Source: an uncultured Collinsella sp.
Lineage (GTDB): Bacteria > Actinomycetota > Coriobacteriia > Coriobacteriales > Coriobacteriaceae
Direction of reading: 5' to 3'
NCBI GenBank assembly: GCA_900554645.1
Contig: USIE01000010.1
Span: 1-38,318 of the forward strand
DNA length: 38,318 nucleotides
The notes under the pieces were generated by a model. That model was given only the letters and a program-made list of their open reading frames with translations. It did not search any database and had not been told where the DNA came from. Positions 16,942-24,361 of the stretch are shown piece after piece; within the stretch, counting starts at the first letter, position 1, and every line of letters starts with the position of its first letter. The position numbers and the translations under genes were made by a program.

Positions 16942-17044
16942 GTGTCTTGCTGCGGTAGATGCTGCGGGCTTTGCGTCGCGGCAGCTGGCGGCAGAGCTGT
17001 GGTGCGGTGGGGCCTGAACCCCTGAGCTGGAAGGAATAATCGAG

Positions 17045-19162
17045 ATGGCATCGATAACTATGCATGACGGTCGCTCCGTGGTGACGACATGCGGGGGATG
17101 CTATGCCGATTGCGCCTTTGCGGCCCATGTTGAGGATGGGCATGTGGTGGCCGAGTTGCCGGTGCCGGGGCATCCGTGCGGTGCGCGTGCCCTGTGCGCC
17201 CGCGGACGGCATCGCCTGGCAATGCCGTTTGACGAGCGCGACCGCATTGTGCACCCCATGCGACGTCGCCAGGATGGCTCGGGGTTCGATGCGATTACCT
17301 GGGACGAGGCGTTTGCTCAGATTGCCGAGCGTCTTTTGGGGATTGTTGACGAGTGCGGGCCCCGTGCGCTGGGCATGACGCTCGGCGTTCCTTCGTTCGA
17401 CCGCTACTGGGCCTATCGCCTTATGCATGCGCTGGGTTCGCCCAACGTGTACGGTGCCGATGGCGCCTGCGAGGTAAGCCGACTTACCGGTTGGGAACAC
17501 AGCCTGGGTTATAGTCCCGCCTCCGACCTGGCACATACTGATTGCATTATGTACCTGGGGCGTTCCATTGTCGATTCGTCGACGATGGGAGCCGTTGATG
17601 CGCTCAACGATGCGCGCCGGCGCGGGGCGAAGATCATCGTGGTTGATCCCCGGCGCAGCGGCTCGGCCGCGCTTGCCGATCGCTGGCTCCGCGTACGCCC
17701 GGGCTGCGACTTGGCGCTGCTGTTGGGTATTGCCCACGTGTTGATTGACGAGGGCCTGTACGACCGCGAGTTTGTGGACCGCTATACCATGGGTTTTGAC
17801 GAGCTGGCACAGGCGGCCAGTGCTTGGACGCCCGAGTGGGCCGAGTCGATGTGCGACGTGCCGGCCGCAGAGATTGTCGCCACGGCGCGCGATCTCGCTG
17901 CCGCTGCGCCTGCCGCCGTGGTGGATGCGGGCTTTCATGGCGGCATCGGTATCGCGTATGCCAATAGCACCCAGACCGCGCGCGCTATTTGCTTGGTCGA
18001 TGTGCTGCTGGGCTGCATCGGACACGCGGGCGGCGCGCTCAACCCGCCCACGCCACTTGTGTTGGGCGACCTCGATCCCGCACGCTTTGCGACGCCGCCG
18101 GTGCCACGCGGGCCCAAGCTGGGGTCCGAGCGCTATCCACTGGTCGATCCGGTGCGCGGCCTGTGCACGACCATCGGTCAGTCGATTCTTGCCGGCGATT
18201 TGCGTGGGCTCATCGTCTATGCCAGTAACCCCGGTGCGGGCTATGGCAATTCACAGGCTTGGCTGGGTATTTTGCAGCAGCTCGACTTGCTCGTGACGAT
18301 TGATATTCGCTGGTCCGAGACGGCGCGTGCTTCTGACTTCGTGCTGCCCGATGTGACGTATTTGGAGGCCGACCGCGGTGTGGGCACAGTCGTAGGCGCC
18401 AACGATGCGCGCGTGTTCTACCGCAACGCCGTGCTGCCCGTGCAGCATGACGACACACGTCCCGGTCGGGAGATTTTTGCCGGTCTGGCGCAGGCGTGTG
18501 GCGTGGGCGAGTACTTCCAGTTTACGTCTGACGATCTGGCGGCTGCCCAGGTGGCGCCGTTTGGAATTGACCTCGCTGCGCTTAAGGAGCGCGGTTGGGC
18601 CGATACGGGCGTGCCGCTGCCGTCGCGCACGGGTGAGCCGGCGATTCCCCTGGATGGCGGCAAAATTGCGCTGGCAAGCGACGTATGGGAACGAGCCGGC
18701 CTGGGTTGTGTACCCAACTGGATCGCTCCCATGGTGGAGCCTGGCCCGGGGATGTTTCGCCTCATTAGCGGCAATCGACCCTTTGAGTCGCATACCTCGC
18801 GCAGGCTCGCGGCCCAAGGTGCCGCCGAGGCTGGATCGGACCTGGATGCCGTGCAGATGAATGCCGATGTCGCCGCTCGCATGGGTATCGCCGATGGCGA
18901 GGTCGTTGAGCTCGTGAGCGATATGGGCCGCGACCGCGTGCGCGTGGAGACGACGCCGTATCTGCATCCGGCGTGCATCTTCACCTCGGCCGCCCCCGGT
19001 GGGCGTTCGTTTGGCGCCGATGCCGGTGGCGCTCAGGCCTTGGGCGTCGGCCCGCTCGACCATACACCGTTGCGTTGGGACCCGTTGACGGGCGCCGCGC
19101 TCACCCAGGAAAACGCCGTTCGCGTGGAAAAGATCGCGGCACGCGAGGATAATAGCGATTGA
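17045..19162 (+). CDS. Orphan molybdopterin oxidoreductase, DMSO-reductase superfamily
   Basis: 705 aa. An N-terminal [4Fe-4S] site (C16, C19, C23, C51 in CGGCYADC...CARGR) and a bis-MGD oxidoreductase fold. By alignment to FdhF and to PsrA/PhsA-type enzymes, the molybdenum ligand would be C142 in GADGACEVSRLTGW, so it has cysteine, not selenocysteine. The C-terminal dinucleotide-binding domain begins near residue 570 (FRLISGNRPFESHTSRRLAA). No Tat signal is seen, implying a cytoplasmic enzyme, and no ferredoxin or membrane subunit lies next to it. The substrate cannot be told; a formate dehydrogenase-like or sulfur/other-oxide reductase role are both possible. GGAAGGAATAATCGAG precedes the ATG. 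It lies between focA and selA on the same strand. Confidence 0.75.
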   Translation: MASITMHDGRSVVTTCGGCYADCAFAAHVEDGHVVAELPVPGHPCGARALCARGRHRLAMPFDERDRIVHPMRRRQDGSGFDAITWDEAFAQIAERLLGIVDECGPRALGMTLGVPSFDRYWAYRLMHALGSPNVYGADGACEVSRLTGWEHSLGYSPASDLAHTDCIMYLGRSIVDSSTMGAVDALNDARRRGAKIIVVDPRRSGSAALADRWLRVRPGCDLALLLGIAHVLIDEGLYDREFVDRYTMGFDELAQAASAWTPEWAESMCDVPAAEIVATARDLAAAAPAAVVDAGFHGGIGIAYANSTQTARAICLVDVLLGCIGHAGGALNPPTPLVLGDLDPARFATPPVPRGPKLGSERYPLVDPVRGLCTTIGQSILAGDLRGLIVYASNPGAGYGNSQAWLGILQQLDLLVTIDIRWSETARASDFVLPDVTYLEADRGVGTVVGANDARVFYRNAVLPVQHDDTRPGREIFAGLAQACGVGEYFQFTSDDLAAAQVAPFGIDLAALKERGWADTGVPLPSRTGEPAIPLDGGKIALASDVWERAGLGCVPNWIAPMVEPGPGMFRLISGNRPFESHTSRRLAAQGAAEAGSDLDAVQMNADVAARMGIADGEVVELVSDMGRDRVRVETTPYLHPACIFTSAAPGGRSFGADAGGAQALGVGPLDHTPLRWDPLTGAALTQENAVRVEKIAAREDNSD

Positions 19163-19167
19163 TTGAC

Positions 19168-19188
19168 TCAGCCGATCGAATTGGCTGA
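19168..19188. promoter_or_regulatory. Short palindrome upstream of selA
   Basis: TCAGCC (19168-19173) pairs with GGCTGA (19183-19188) around a 9-nt loop; GATTGATT occurs on both sides (19157-19164 and 19206-19213). There is no T-run, so this is not a plain terminator. It may be an operator; function unknown. Confidence 0.3.
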
Positions 19189-19238
19189 TAGTTTGACGTT
19201 CGAACGATTGATTCACCTTTGGTTTTGAAAGGTCGCAC

Positions 19239-20696
19239 ATGAGCGATAGCCAGAACATGTCCGATGAGGTGCGCGCCCGCCTGCGCGCCATTCCCTCCGT
19301 CAACGAGCTGCTTGCCGAGTGGCCGGTGGTGAAGGCGGCGGGGGAGACCTGCGACGCGGTGGTGCATGCCGCCGTCACGGCCGAGCTCGATGAGGAGCGT
19401 GCTGCCATCCGTTCCGGTGCCGCCTCGCGCTCCAAGCGCGAGCTGGCCTCGGCTATCGAGTGGCGTGCGCACCGCTCTGCGCTGCCGAGCCTGCGTCCCG
19501 CCGTCAACGCCACGGGTGTGGTTATCCATACCAACCTTGGTCGAGCCCCGCTCGCGGAGTCGGCCGCCAAGGCCGTGGCCGAGGTCGCGCGCGGGTACAG
19601 CACGCTCGAGTACAGCGTGGACACCTGCTCGCGCGGGTCGCGCAAGGAACATGCCGCGCAGCTGATCCGCTCGCTTACCGGTGCCGAGGACGCGCTGGTC
19701 GTCAACAACAATGCCGCCGCGGTGCTGCTGGTGCTTGCCACCCATGCCGCGGGCAAAGAGGTCATCGTGAGCCGCGGCGAGCTCGTCGAGATTGGCGGCA
19801 GCTTCCGTATTCCCGATGTCATGGCGGCTTCGGGCGCCAAGCTCGTCGAGGTCGGCGCCACCAACCGCACGCATCTGGGCGACTACGAGCGCGCCATCAC
19901 GCCCGAAACGGCCATGATTCTGAAGGTCCATCCCTCCAACTATCGCATCGAGGGTTTTCACGAGGAGGTGAGCTCAAGGGAGCTCGCCGTGCTGTCGCAT
20001 AAGCATGGCCTGCTGTTCTACGAGGACCAGGGCTCGGGCGCGCTGCTGCCTGACGACATCCTGGTTCGCGGCGGCGAGGAAACCACGCCGGCTTCGGTTT
20101 CGGCAGGGCTCGATCTGGTGTCGTGCTCGGGCGATAAGCTGCTGGGTGCCGCGCAGGCGGGCATTATCATGGGCCGTCGCGATCTGGTCCAGGCCTGCGG
20201 GTCGCATCCGCTTATGCGTGCCCTGCGCCCGGGCAAGCTCGCGCTGGCGGCGCTCGAGGCTACACTGCGCATTTATATGGACGGCGCCGATGTGGCCCAT
20301 CGTGAGGTGCCGGTGCTCAACATGCTCACGCTTCCGCAGGCTCATCTGGAGCGTCGTGCCCGCAAGCTCCGCGATCGCATGGCCGCCGGGCTCGATAAGG
20401 CTGGCTGCCCGTGCGCCGTTCAGGTGGAGATCGTCGAGGAGTCGTCGACTCCCGGTGGTGGTTCGCTGCCTACCGTCGAGCTGCCCACGATGTGCGTGGC
20501 CGTCTGCCCGGTCGACGGGCGCCTGTCCGTCGACGCGCTCAAGCGCTCGCTTGTCCAGGACTTCGACACGCCGGTCGTCACGCGAACTTCGCACGATCGC
20601 ATTTTGTTTGACGTCCGTACGCTTGTGGGCGACCGCGATATCGAGACGGCGGCATCGACGCTTGCCGCATGCGTTGAGAAGGCGATTGCTCGATGA
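19239..20696 (+). CDS. selA: L-seryl-tRNA(Sec) selenium transferase
   Basis: 485 aa (E. coli SelA 463). PLP-dependent enzyme that turns Ser-tRNA(Sec) into Sec-tRNA(Sec) using selenophosphate. Family landmarks: RPAVNATGVVIHTNLGRAPL, NNNAAAVLLVL, EDQGSGALLPD, and the PLP lysine K300 in SCSGDKLLGAAQAG (E. coli K295). The N-terminal segment RLRAIPSVNELLAEW is also typical. Start ATG 19239 follows GAAAGG. Its last 4 nt overlap selB, so the two are coupled, as in many bacteria. Confidence 0.96.
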   Translation: MSDSQNMSDEVRARLRAIPSVNELLAEWPVVKAAGETCDAVVHAAVTAELDEERAAIRSGAASRSKRELASAIEWRAHRSALPSLRPAVNATGVVIHTNLGRAPLAESAAKAVAEVARGYSTLEYSVDTCSRGSRKEHAAQLIRSLTGAEDALVVNNNAAAVLLVLATHAAGKEVIVSRGELVEIGGSFRIPDVMAASGAKLVEVGATNRTHLGDYERAITPETAMILKVHPSNYRIEGFHEEVSSRELAVLSHKHGLLFYEDQGSGALLPDDILVRGGEETTPASVSAGLDLVSCSGDKLLGAAQAGIIMGRRDLVQACGSHPLMRALRPGKLALAALEATLRIYMDGADVAHREVPVLNMLTLPQAHLERRARKLRDRMAAGLDKAGCPCAVQVEIVEESSTPGGGSLPTVELPTMCVAVCPVDGRLSVDALKRSLVQDFDTPVVTRTSHDRILFDVRTLVGDRDIETAASTLAACVEKAIAR

Positions 20697-22660
20697 GTGA
20701 GGTTCAGGCGCTGGTGGAGTGTCCCGTTATCGTTGGTACGGCGGGCCACGTCGACCACGGTAAGTCGGCACTAATCGAGGCGTTGACCGGCAAGAATCCC
20801 GACCGTCTTGAGGTTGAGCGCCGTCGCGGTATGACCGTGGAGCTGGGCTTTGGCGAGCTGGCGCTGCCGAGTGGCAAGATCGTCGGCCTGGTCGACGTGC
20901 CGGGGCATGCCCATTACCTGCGCGCCATGGTGCAGGGTGCGACGGGTATCGACGTTGCCGTGCTGGTGGTTTCGGCCGTCGAGGGCGTGATGCCGCAGAC
21001 CCGCGAGCACGTGCATGTGCTGGAGCTGCTGGGCGTTACGCACATGGTGGTCGTGCTGACGATGTGCGACCTGGCCGATAGCGAGATGGTTGATCTGGCC
21101 GAGCTCGATGTCGATGACTTTTTGTCGGGTACTGTGTTTGTGGGCGCGCCAATTGTGCCCGTGTCGTCTAAGACGGGCGAGGGGATTGACGGGCTGCTTG
21201 CGGTGCTCGACGAGCAGGTGGGTGTCTGCTGGGATACCTGTCGCGAGCGTGCCGAGCGGAGCGATGCCGCGCCGCGCCTGCCGATTGACCGCTGCTTTAC
21301 GATCAAGGGCGCCGGCACCGTCGTGACGGGAACGCTGCACGATGCGCCGGTTGCGGTGGGCAATGAGCTCGTCGCGCTGCCGTCGCGCACGGTCTGCCGC
21401 GTACGCGGGATCCAGGTTCATGGCGATACGCCGCGCGCGCTGCCTGGGCAACGCGTGGCGCTCAACCTGGTTGGTGACGGTGTCGCGGCGCTTGACCGTG
21501 GCGAGATGCTGGGCGTGGCGGACCGCTTTGGTCAGACGTTGCGCTTTTTGATGACGTTCACCTACCTGGGCCGCGAGGGCGCCAAGCCGCGTGTGCTCGA
21601 GTCGGGTGCGCGCGTGCACGTGATGGCCGGTACGGCCGAGGTCGTCGGCCGCATCATGCTCATGGAGGGCGAGGCCCCCATGGCGGTGGGCGAGACCCGT
21701 ACCGTGCAGGTGCGCTTGGAGGAGCCGCTGCCGCTACGAGCCGGAGACCATGCCGTGGTGCTGTCGTATTCGCCCGTTATGCTCATCGGCGGCGGGCGCG
21801 TGCTGCTTTCGCGCTGCCGTCGTTCGCGCGAACTTACTGAGGGGGAGCGCGCGCTGTATGCGGCGCTTGAGGCCGGAGATATTGCGGGCGCGGTGGGTGC
21901 GTGGCTGGCGCTGCAAGCGCTGCCGGTTGCGGCTGCCGATGTTACCGCGGCGCTCGATCTTGTTGCCGGCAAGGCTGAGACAGCGTTGCGCGAGTTGGTG
22001 GCGAAGGGCGCTGCTTGCGCGCTTGCTGGCTCGGATGGCTCGCTGTATGCAGATGCTTCCGCGCTCGATGCCGCGATGGGCACGCTGGCGGCGACCCTGT
22101 CATCTATGCATGCGGCGGCTCCCAAGGAAACGGGCTTTACGCCCGGCGCCGTTGCCCATGCTGCTTGGCCTACCGCTGACGATGCAATTGCCGCAGCCCT
22201 GATTTCCGAGGGCTGCTTGCGCGGCGTGTGCGCCTCTGAGGGCGCCGAGGTGTTCGATCCGCACTCCGCTGCCGCCGCGGCGCGCGTGGTGCGCGAGGCC
22301 TGCGAACGCATCGTTGCCTTGCTGGACGAGGCCGGACTCGATGCGCCGACGTTGCCTGAGGTGGGCGAGCAGTTGCAGCTCGATCGCGACACCATGACGC
22401 GCGCCCTGCGCGAGCTTTCGCTCAACCGTTCGATCGTGAAGGTCGAGCGCGACGTGGCCCTGTCCGCTGCCGCCGAGGCCCATGCGCGTGAGCTCGTCGC
22501 AGCTGCCATTGAGGCGGCCGGTGGCGCAGCCACAACGAGCGTGCTGCGCGAGGCCCTGGGCGTGTCGCGTAAACGCGCCATCAGCATCTTGGAGCACCTG
22601 GATGCCGTGCGCTTTACGGTGCTCGACAAGGAGGCCGGCGGCCTGCGCTCCCTGCGCTAG
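20693..22660 (+). CDS. selB: Selenocysteine-specific elongation factor SelB
   Basis: 655 aa (E. coli 614). The N-terminal half is an EF-Tu-like GTPase: GHVDHGKSALIEALTG (P-loop), DVPGHAHYLRAMVQG (G3) and TMCDL (G4), followed by beta-barrel domains. The C-terminal part (about residues 390-655) is helical, with winged-helix repeats that bind the SECIS hairpin, ending in SVLREALGVSRKRAISILEH. SelB delivers Sec-tRNA(Sec) to the UGA of fdhF. Overlap with selA is ATGA. Confidence 0.96.
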   Translation: MSEVQALVECPVIVGTAGHVDHGKSALIEALTGKNPDRLEVERRRGMTVELGFGELALPSGKIVGLVDVPGHAHYLRAMVQGATGIDVAVLVVSAVEGVMPQTREHVHVLELLGVTHMVVVLTMCDLADSEMVDLAELDVDDFLSGTVFVGAPIVPVSSKTGEGIDGLLAVLDEQVGVCWDTCRERAERSDAAPRLPIDRCFTIKGAGTVVTGTLHDAPVAVGNELVALPSRTVCRVRGIQVHGDTPRALPGQRVALNLVGDGVAALDRGEMLGVADRFGQTLRFLMTFTYLGREGAKPRVLESGARVHVMAGTAEVVGRIMLMEGEAPMAVGETRTVQVRLEEPLPLRAGDHAVVLSYSPVMLIGGGRVLLSRCRRSRELTEGERALYAALEAGDIAGAVGAWLALQALPVAAADVTAALDLVAGKAETALRELVAKGAACALAGSDGSLYADASALDAAMGTLAATLSSMHAAAPKETGFTPGAVAHAAWPTADDAIAAALISEGCLRGVCASEGAEVFDPHSAAAAARVVREACERIVALLDEAGLDAPTLPEVGEQLQLDRDTMTRALRELSLNRSIVKVERDVALSAAAEAHARELVAAAIEAAGGAATTSVLREALGVSRKRAISILEHLDAVRFTVLDKEAGGLRSLR

Positions 22661-22685
22661 ACCAGCCACCCCGCCCCACCTCCTC

Positions 22686-22752
22686 AGTTGCGGTGAAATA
22701 GTTCCTGTTTTCCGGTTTAGATACCTCTTCCAGGAACTATTCCACCGCAACT
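22686..22752. repeat. Copy 2 of the AGTTGCGGTGA palindromic repeat
   Basis: A 22-nt left arm (22686-22707, starting AGTTGCGGTGAAATA) pairs with 22731-22752 at 21 of 22 positions around a 23-nt loop. It lies just after selB. The outer part of the stem matches the other copies, while the inner part (GTTCCTG/CAGGAAC) differs from copy 3 and still pairs. A tail at 22761-22785 is also shared with copy 3. Confidence 0.75.
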
Positions 22753-22766
22753 TCTGGCTCGTCTAT

Positions 22767-22796
22767 TTGGGATGGGGCTGTTTGATTTGGTAAAAT
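22767..22796 (+). promoter_or_regulatory. Candidate selC promoter
   Basis: TTGGGA (22767-22772), an 18-nt spacer and TAAAAT (22791-22796) stand 12 bases before the tRNA-Sec gene. The -10 is good and the -35 partial. The -35 lies in the conserved tail that follows the palindromic repeat. Confidence 0.5.
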
Positions 22797-22808
22797 ACCG
22801 CCGCACTT

Positions 22809-22905
22809 GGGAACGGATGGGCTCCGGTGGGCTCCGCGGTCCTCAAAACCGTTGCGAGGCGTGCTAAACGTCTTGGATGTGTTCGATTCACATACGTTCC
22901 CGCCA
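22809..22905 (+). tRNA. selC: tRNA-Sec (anticodon TCA)
   Basis: A 97-nt tRNA with the marks of selenocysteine tRNA. The acceptor GGGAACG (22809-22815) pairs with CGTTCCC before G-CCA, and CCA is encoded. The anticodon stem-loop CGGT-CCTCAAA-ACCG has anticodon TCA. A long variable arm (GAGGCGT/ACGTCTT, loop GCTAA) and a T arm ATGTG-TTCGATT-CACAT complete it. It is charged with Ser by SerRS, converted by SelA and carried by SelB. It is placed directly after selAB and ahead of mobA, with its own candidate promoter and terminator. Confidence 0.93.
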
Positions 22906-22914
22906 TACGCTACC

Positions 22915-22970
22915 AGCGCTTTTGTGCTCGCGGTCTTGCTGCGTGCCGCAAAGGCGCTGTTTTGTTTTTG
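22915..22970 (+). terminator. Terminator after selC
   Basis: AGCGCTTTTG (22915-22924) pairs with CAAAGGCGCT (22949-22958), ten pairs with one G-T, followed by GTTTTGTTTTTG. Its position, 10 nt after the tRNA, suits an intrinsic terminator of selC. Confidence 0.7.
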
Positions 22971-23060
22971 TACGGGTCCGCCGTGTCGCCTGTCATGCCG
23001 TCTACGGTAACTGATCCCGTGCGTTGGGTTTTGAATGTGCCGATGGAGGTGTTTTGCCGT

Positions 23061-23693
23061 ATGACTACCGTAAGACGGGCCGATCTTTCTTGTGTCGTCC
23101 AGGCGGGCGGGTTGTCGTCGCGCATGGGCTGCGATAAGGCACGCATGGCGTTTTGCGGCGAGCCGCTCATCGAGCGCGTGCTGGGTCGGCTGGCGCCAGT
23201 TGCCGGCGAGTTAGTCGTGACGACTTCGCGTCCCAGCGAGCTTGCCTACCTTGAGGATTGCGCGTTTGGCGGTTTGGTGCCGCGTGTGGTGGCGGACCTT
23301 GAAGGGTCAGCGGGCGCCATGCGCGGCATCGCGAGTTCGCTGACTGCGGCCCGGCTGCCTCTCGTTGCTATCGTCGCCTGTGATATGCCGTTTGTCTCTT
23401 CGGAGCTAATCGGTGCCCTTGCTGGCTGTGTTGAGGCCGAGGCGCTCGACGTGTGCGTGCCGCGCGAGGAGCGGGGGATTGAGCCGCTTTGCGCCGTCTG
23501 GCGCCGTGACGCGTGTGCGCCGGTTGCCCAAGAGCTGCTCTCCTGCGACCGACAGCGCATTCGCTGCCTGATCAGTCGCGTTCAGGCCGGTTATATGGAT
23601 GAGCCGCAGATCGTTAAGGTCGCAGGCTCGACGCTCTGCTTCGAGAACGTCAATACGCCCGAGGAGTTTGCGGCGGCCGAGTTACTCGCCTAG
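23061..23693 (+). CDS. mobA: Molybdenum cofactor nucleotidyltransferase, MobA-like
   Basis: 210 aa. N-terminal nucleotide-binding motif VVQAGGLSSRMGCDKA (family GGxSxRMGxDKA), then IVACDMPFVSS with the metal-binding Asp, GIEPLCAVW, and the closing LCFENVNTPEEF typical of MobA. MobA joins GMP to molybdopterin to make the MGD needed by FdhF and the oxidoreductase at 17045. ATG 23061 with GGAGGT upstream is preferred; the open frame continues back to 22827 but that part overlaps selC. Relatives (MocA) make the cytosine form for xanthine-oxidase enzymes such as the one at 25838-29583, so specificity is not certain. Confidence 0.85.
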   Translation: MTTVRRADLSCVVQAGGLSSRMGCDKARMAFCGEPLIERVLGRLAPVAGELVVTTSRPSELAYLEDCAFGGLVPRVVADLEGSAGAMRGIASSLTAARLPLVAIVACDMPFVSSELIGALAGCVEAEALDVCVPREERGIEPLCAVWRRDACAPVAQELLSCDRQRIRCLISRVQAGYMDEPQIVKVAGSTLCFENVNTPEEFAAAELLA

Positions 23694-23708
23694 AGGATTG
23701 GAATTGCG

Positions 23709-24104
23709 ATGTCTCACGATATTTGTCCCGATACCGGGGAACCTTGCACTTGTGACGGGTCCGAACCCTGTACCTGCGGTTGCGGTGGCTGTGGACATAC
23801 CGCGGAAGAGGAAGCGGCCGCCGCGGCGTATCGCGAGGCACACCGCGAAGGCCCGTCCGGTGATGCCCTCGACCATGAGCGCAAGATCATCGTATCGTTC
23901 GACAGCACGTTCGATGTGATGGAATGCGAGCAGCTGTGCCTGGATGCCGGCGTGCCCGGGCGCATTATGCCTTTGCCCGGCTCCATTACCGCCGGCTGCG
24001 GGCTGTGCTGGGCCATGCCGTTCTCGGGCGATGCCCTCGCCGCCTTCCGCGCCGCCACCGAGGGCCGCGTAACCCCCGCCGACTACCACCAACTCATCCT
24101 CTAA
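23709..24104 (+). CDS. DUF3343 protein, putative Se/S carrier, with Cys-rich N-terminus
   Basis: 131 aa. Residues about 55-131 match the DUF3343 type (KIIVSFDSTFDVMECEQLCL, then IMPLPGSITAGCGLCWAMPF), small proteins proposed to carry selenium or sulfur and often found near selenium genes. The first 40 residues hold a dense cysteine cluster (CPDTGEPCTC, then PCTCGCGGCGH) that could bind metal. It follows mobA by 15 nt and ends the selA-selB-selC-mobA block, which suggests a part in selenium delivery. Function is inferred from family and position. Confidence 0.7.
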   Translation: MSHDICPDTGEPCTCDGSEPCTCGCGGCGHTAEEEAAAAAYREAHREGPSGDALDHERKIIVSFDSTFDVMECEQLCLDAGVPGRIMPLPGSITAGCGLCWAMPFSGDALAAFRAATEGRVTPADYHQLIL

Positions 24105-24148
24105 CCACCAACATCACCACAAAGGTGCCTGTCCCCAATGTGGTGGTT
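24103..24148. repeat. Hairpin with alternative left arms after the DUF3343 gene
   Basis: AACCACCAACAT (24103-24114) pairs, with one bulge, with ATGTGGTGGTT (24138-24148). A second left arm, CACCACA (24115-24121), could pair instead with TGTGGTG (24139-24145). The loop contains GGTGCCTGTCCCC. It begins at the stop codon and has no T-run. Confidence 0.45.
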
Positions 24149-24361
24149 TGGAACACGTGGACGAAACAGCTTCGAAACACGCGATTTGTTCGGCAGGTGC
24201 TCAAAAACGCTTCTACCTGCATCGTAATCAAAACGAAACATCTGCTTGTCGGCTTATGCGAAACTTTGCTGCAACAGTGCGATATTATCCATACACGATA
24301 AAGCTCGCGGCGCATGGGGTGCCGCGACCGACACTTTTCGTTTCCCATCATTGGAGGAAGC

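Noticed and set aside
22827..23060. Longer mobA beginning at 22827
   Set aside because: The extension overlaps the selenocysteine tRNA and its terminator; ATG 23061 has GGAGGT and begins at the normal MobA N-terminus.
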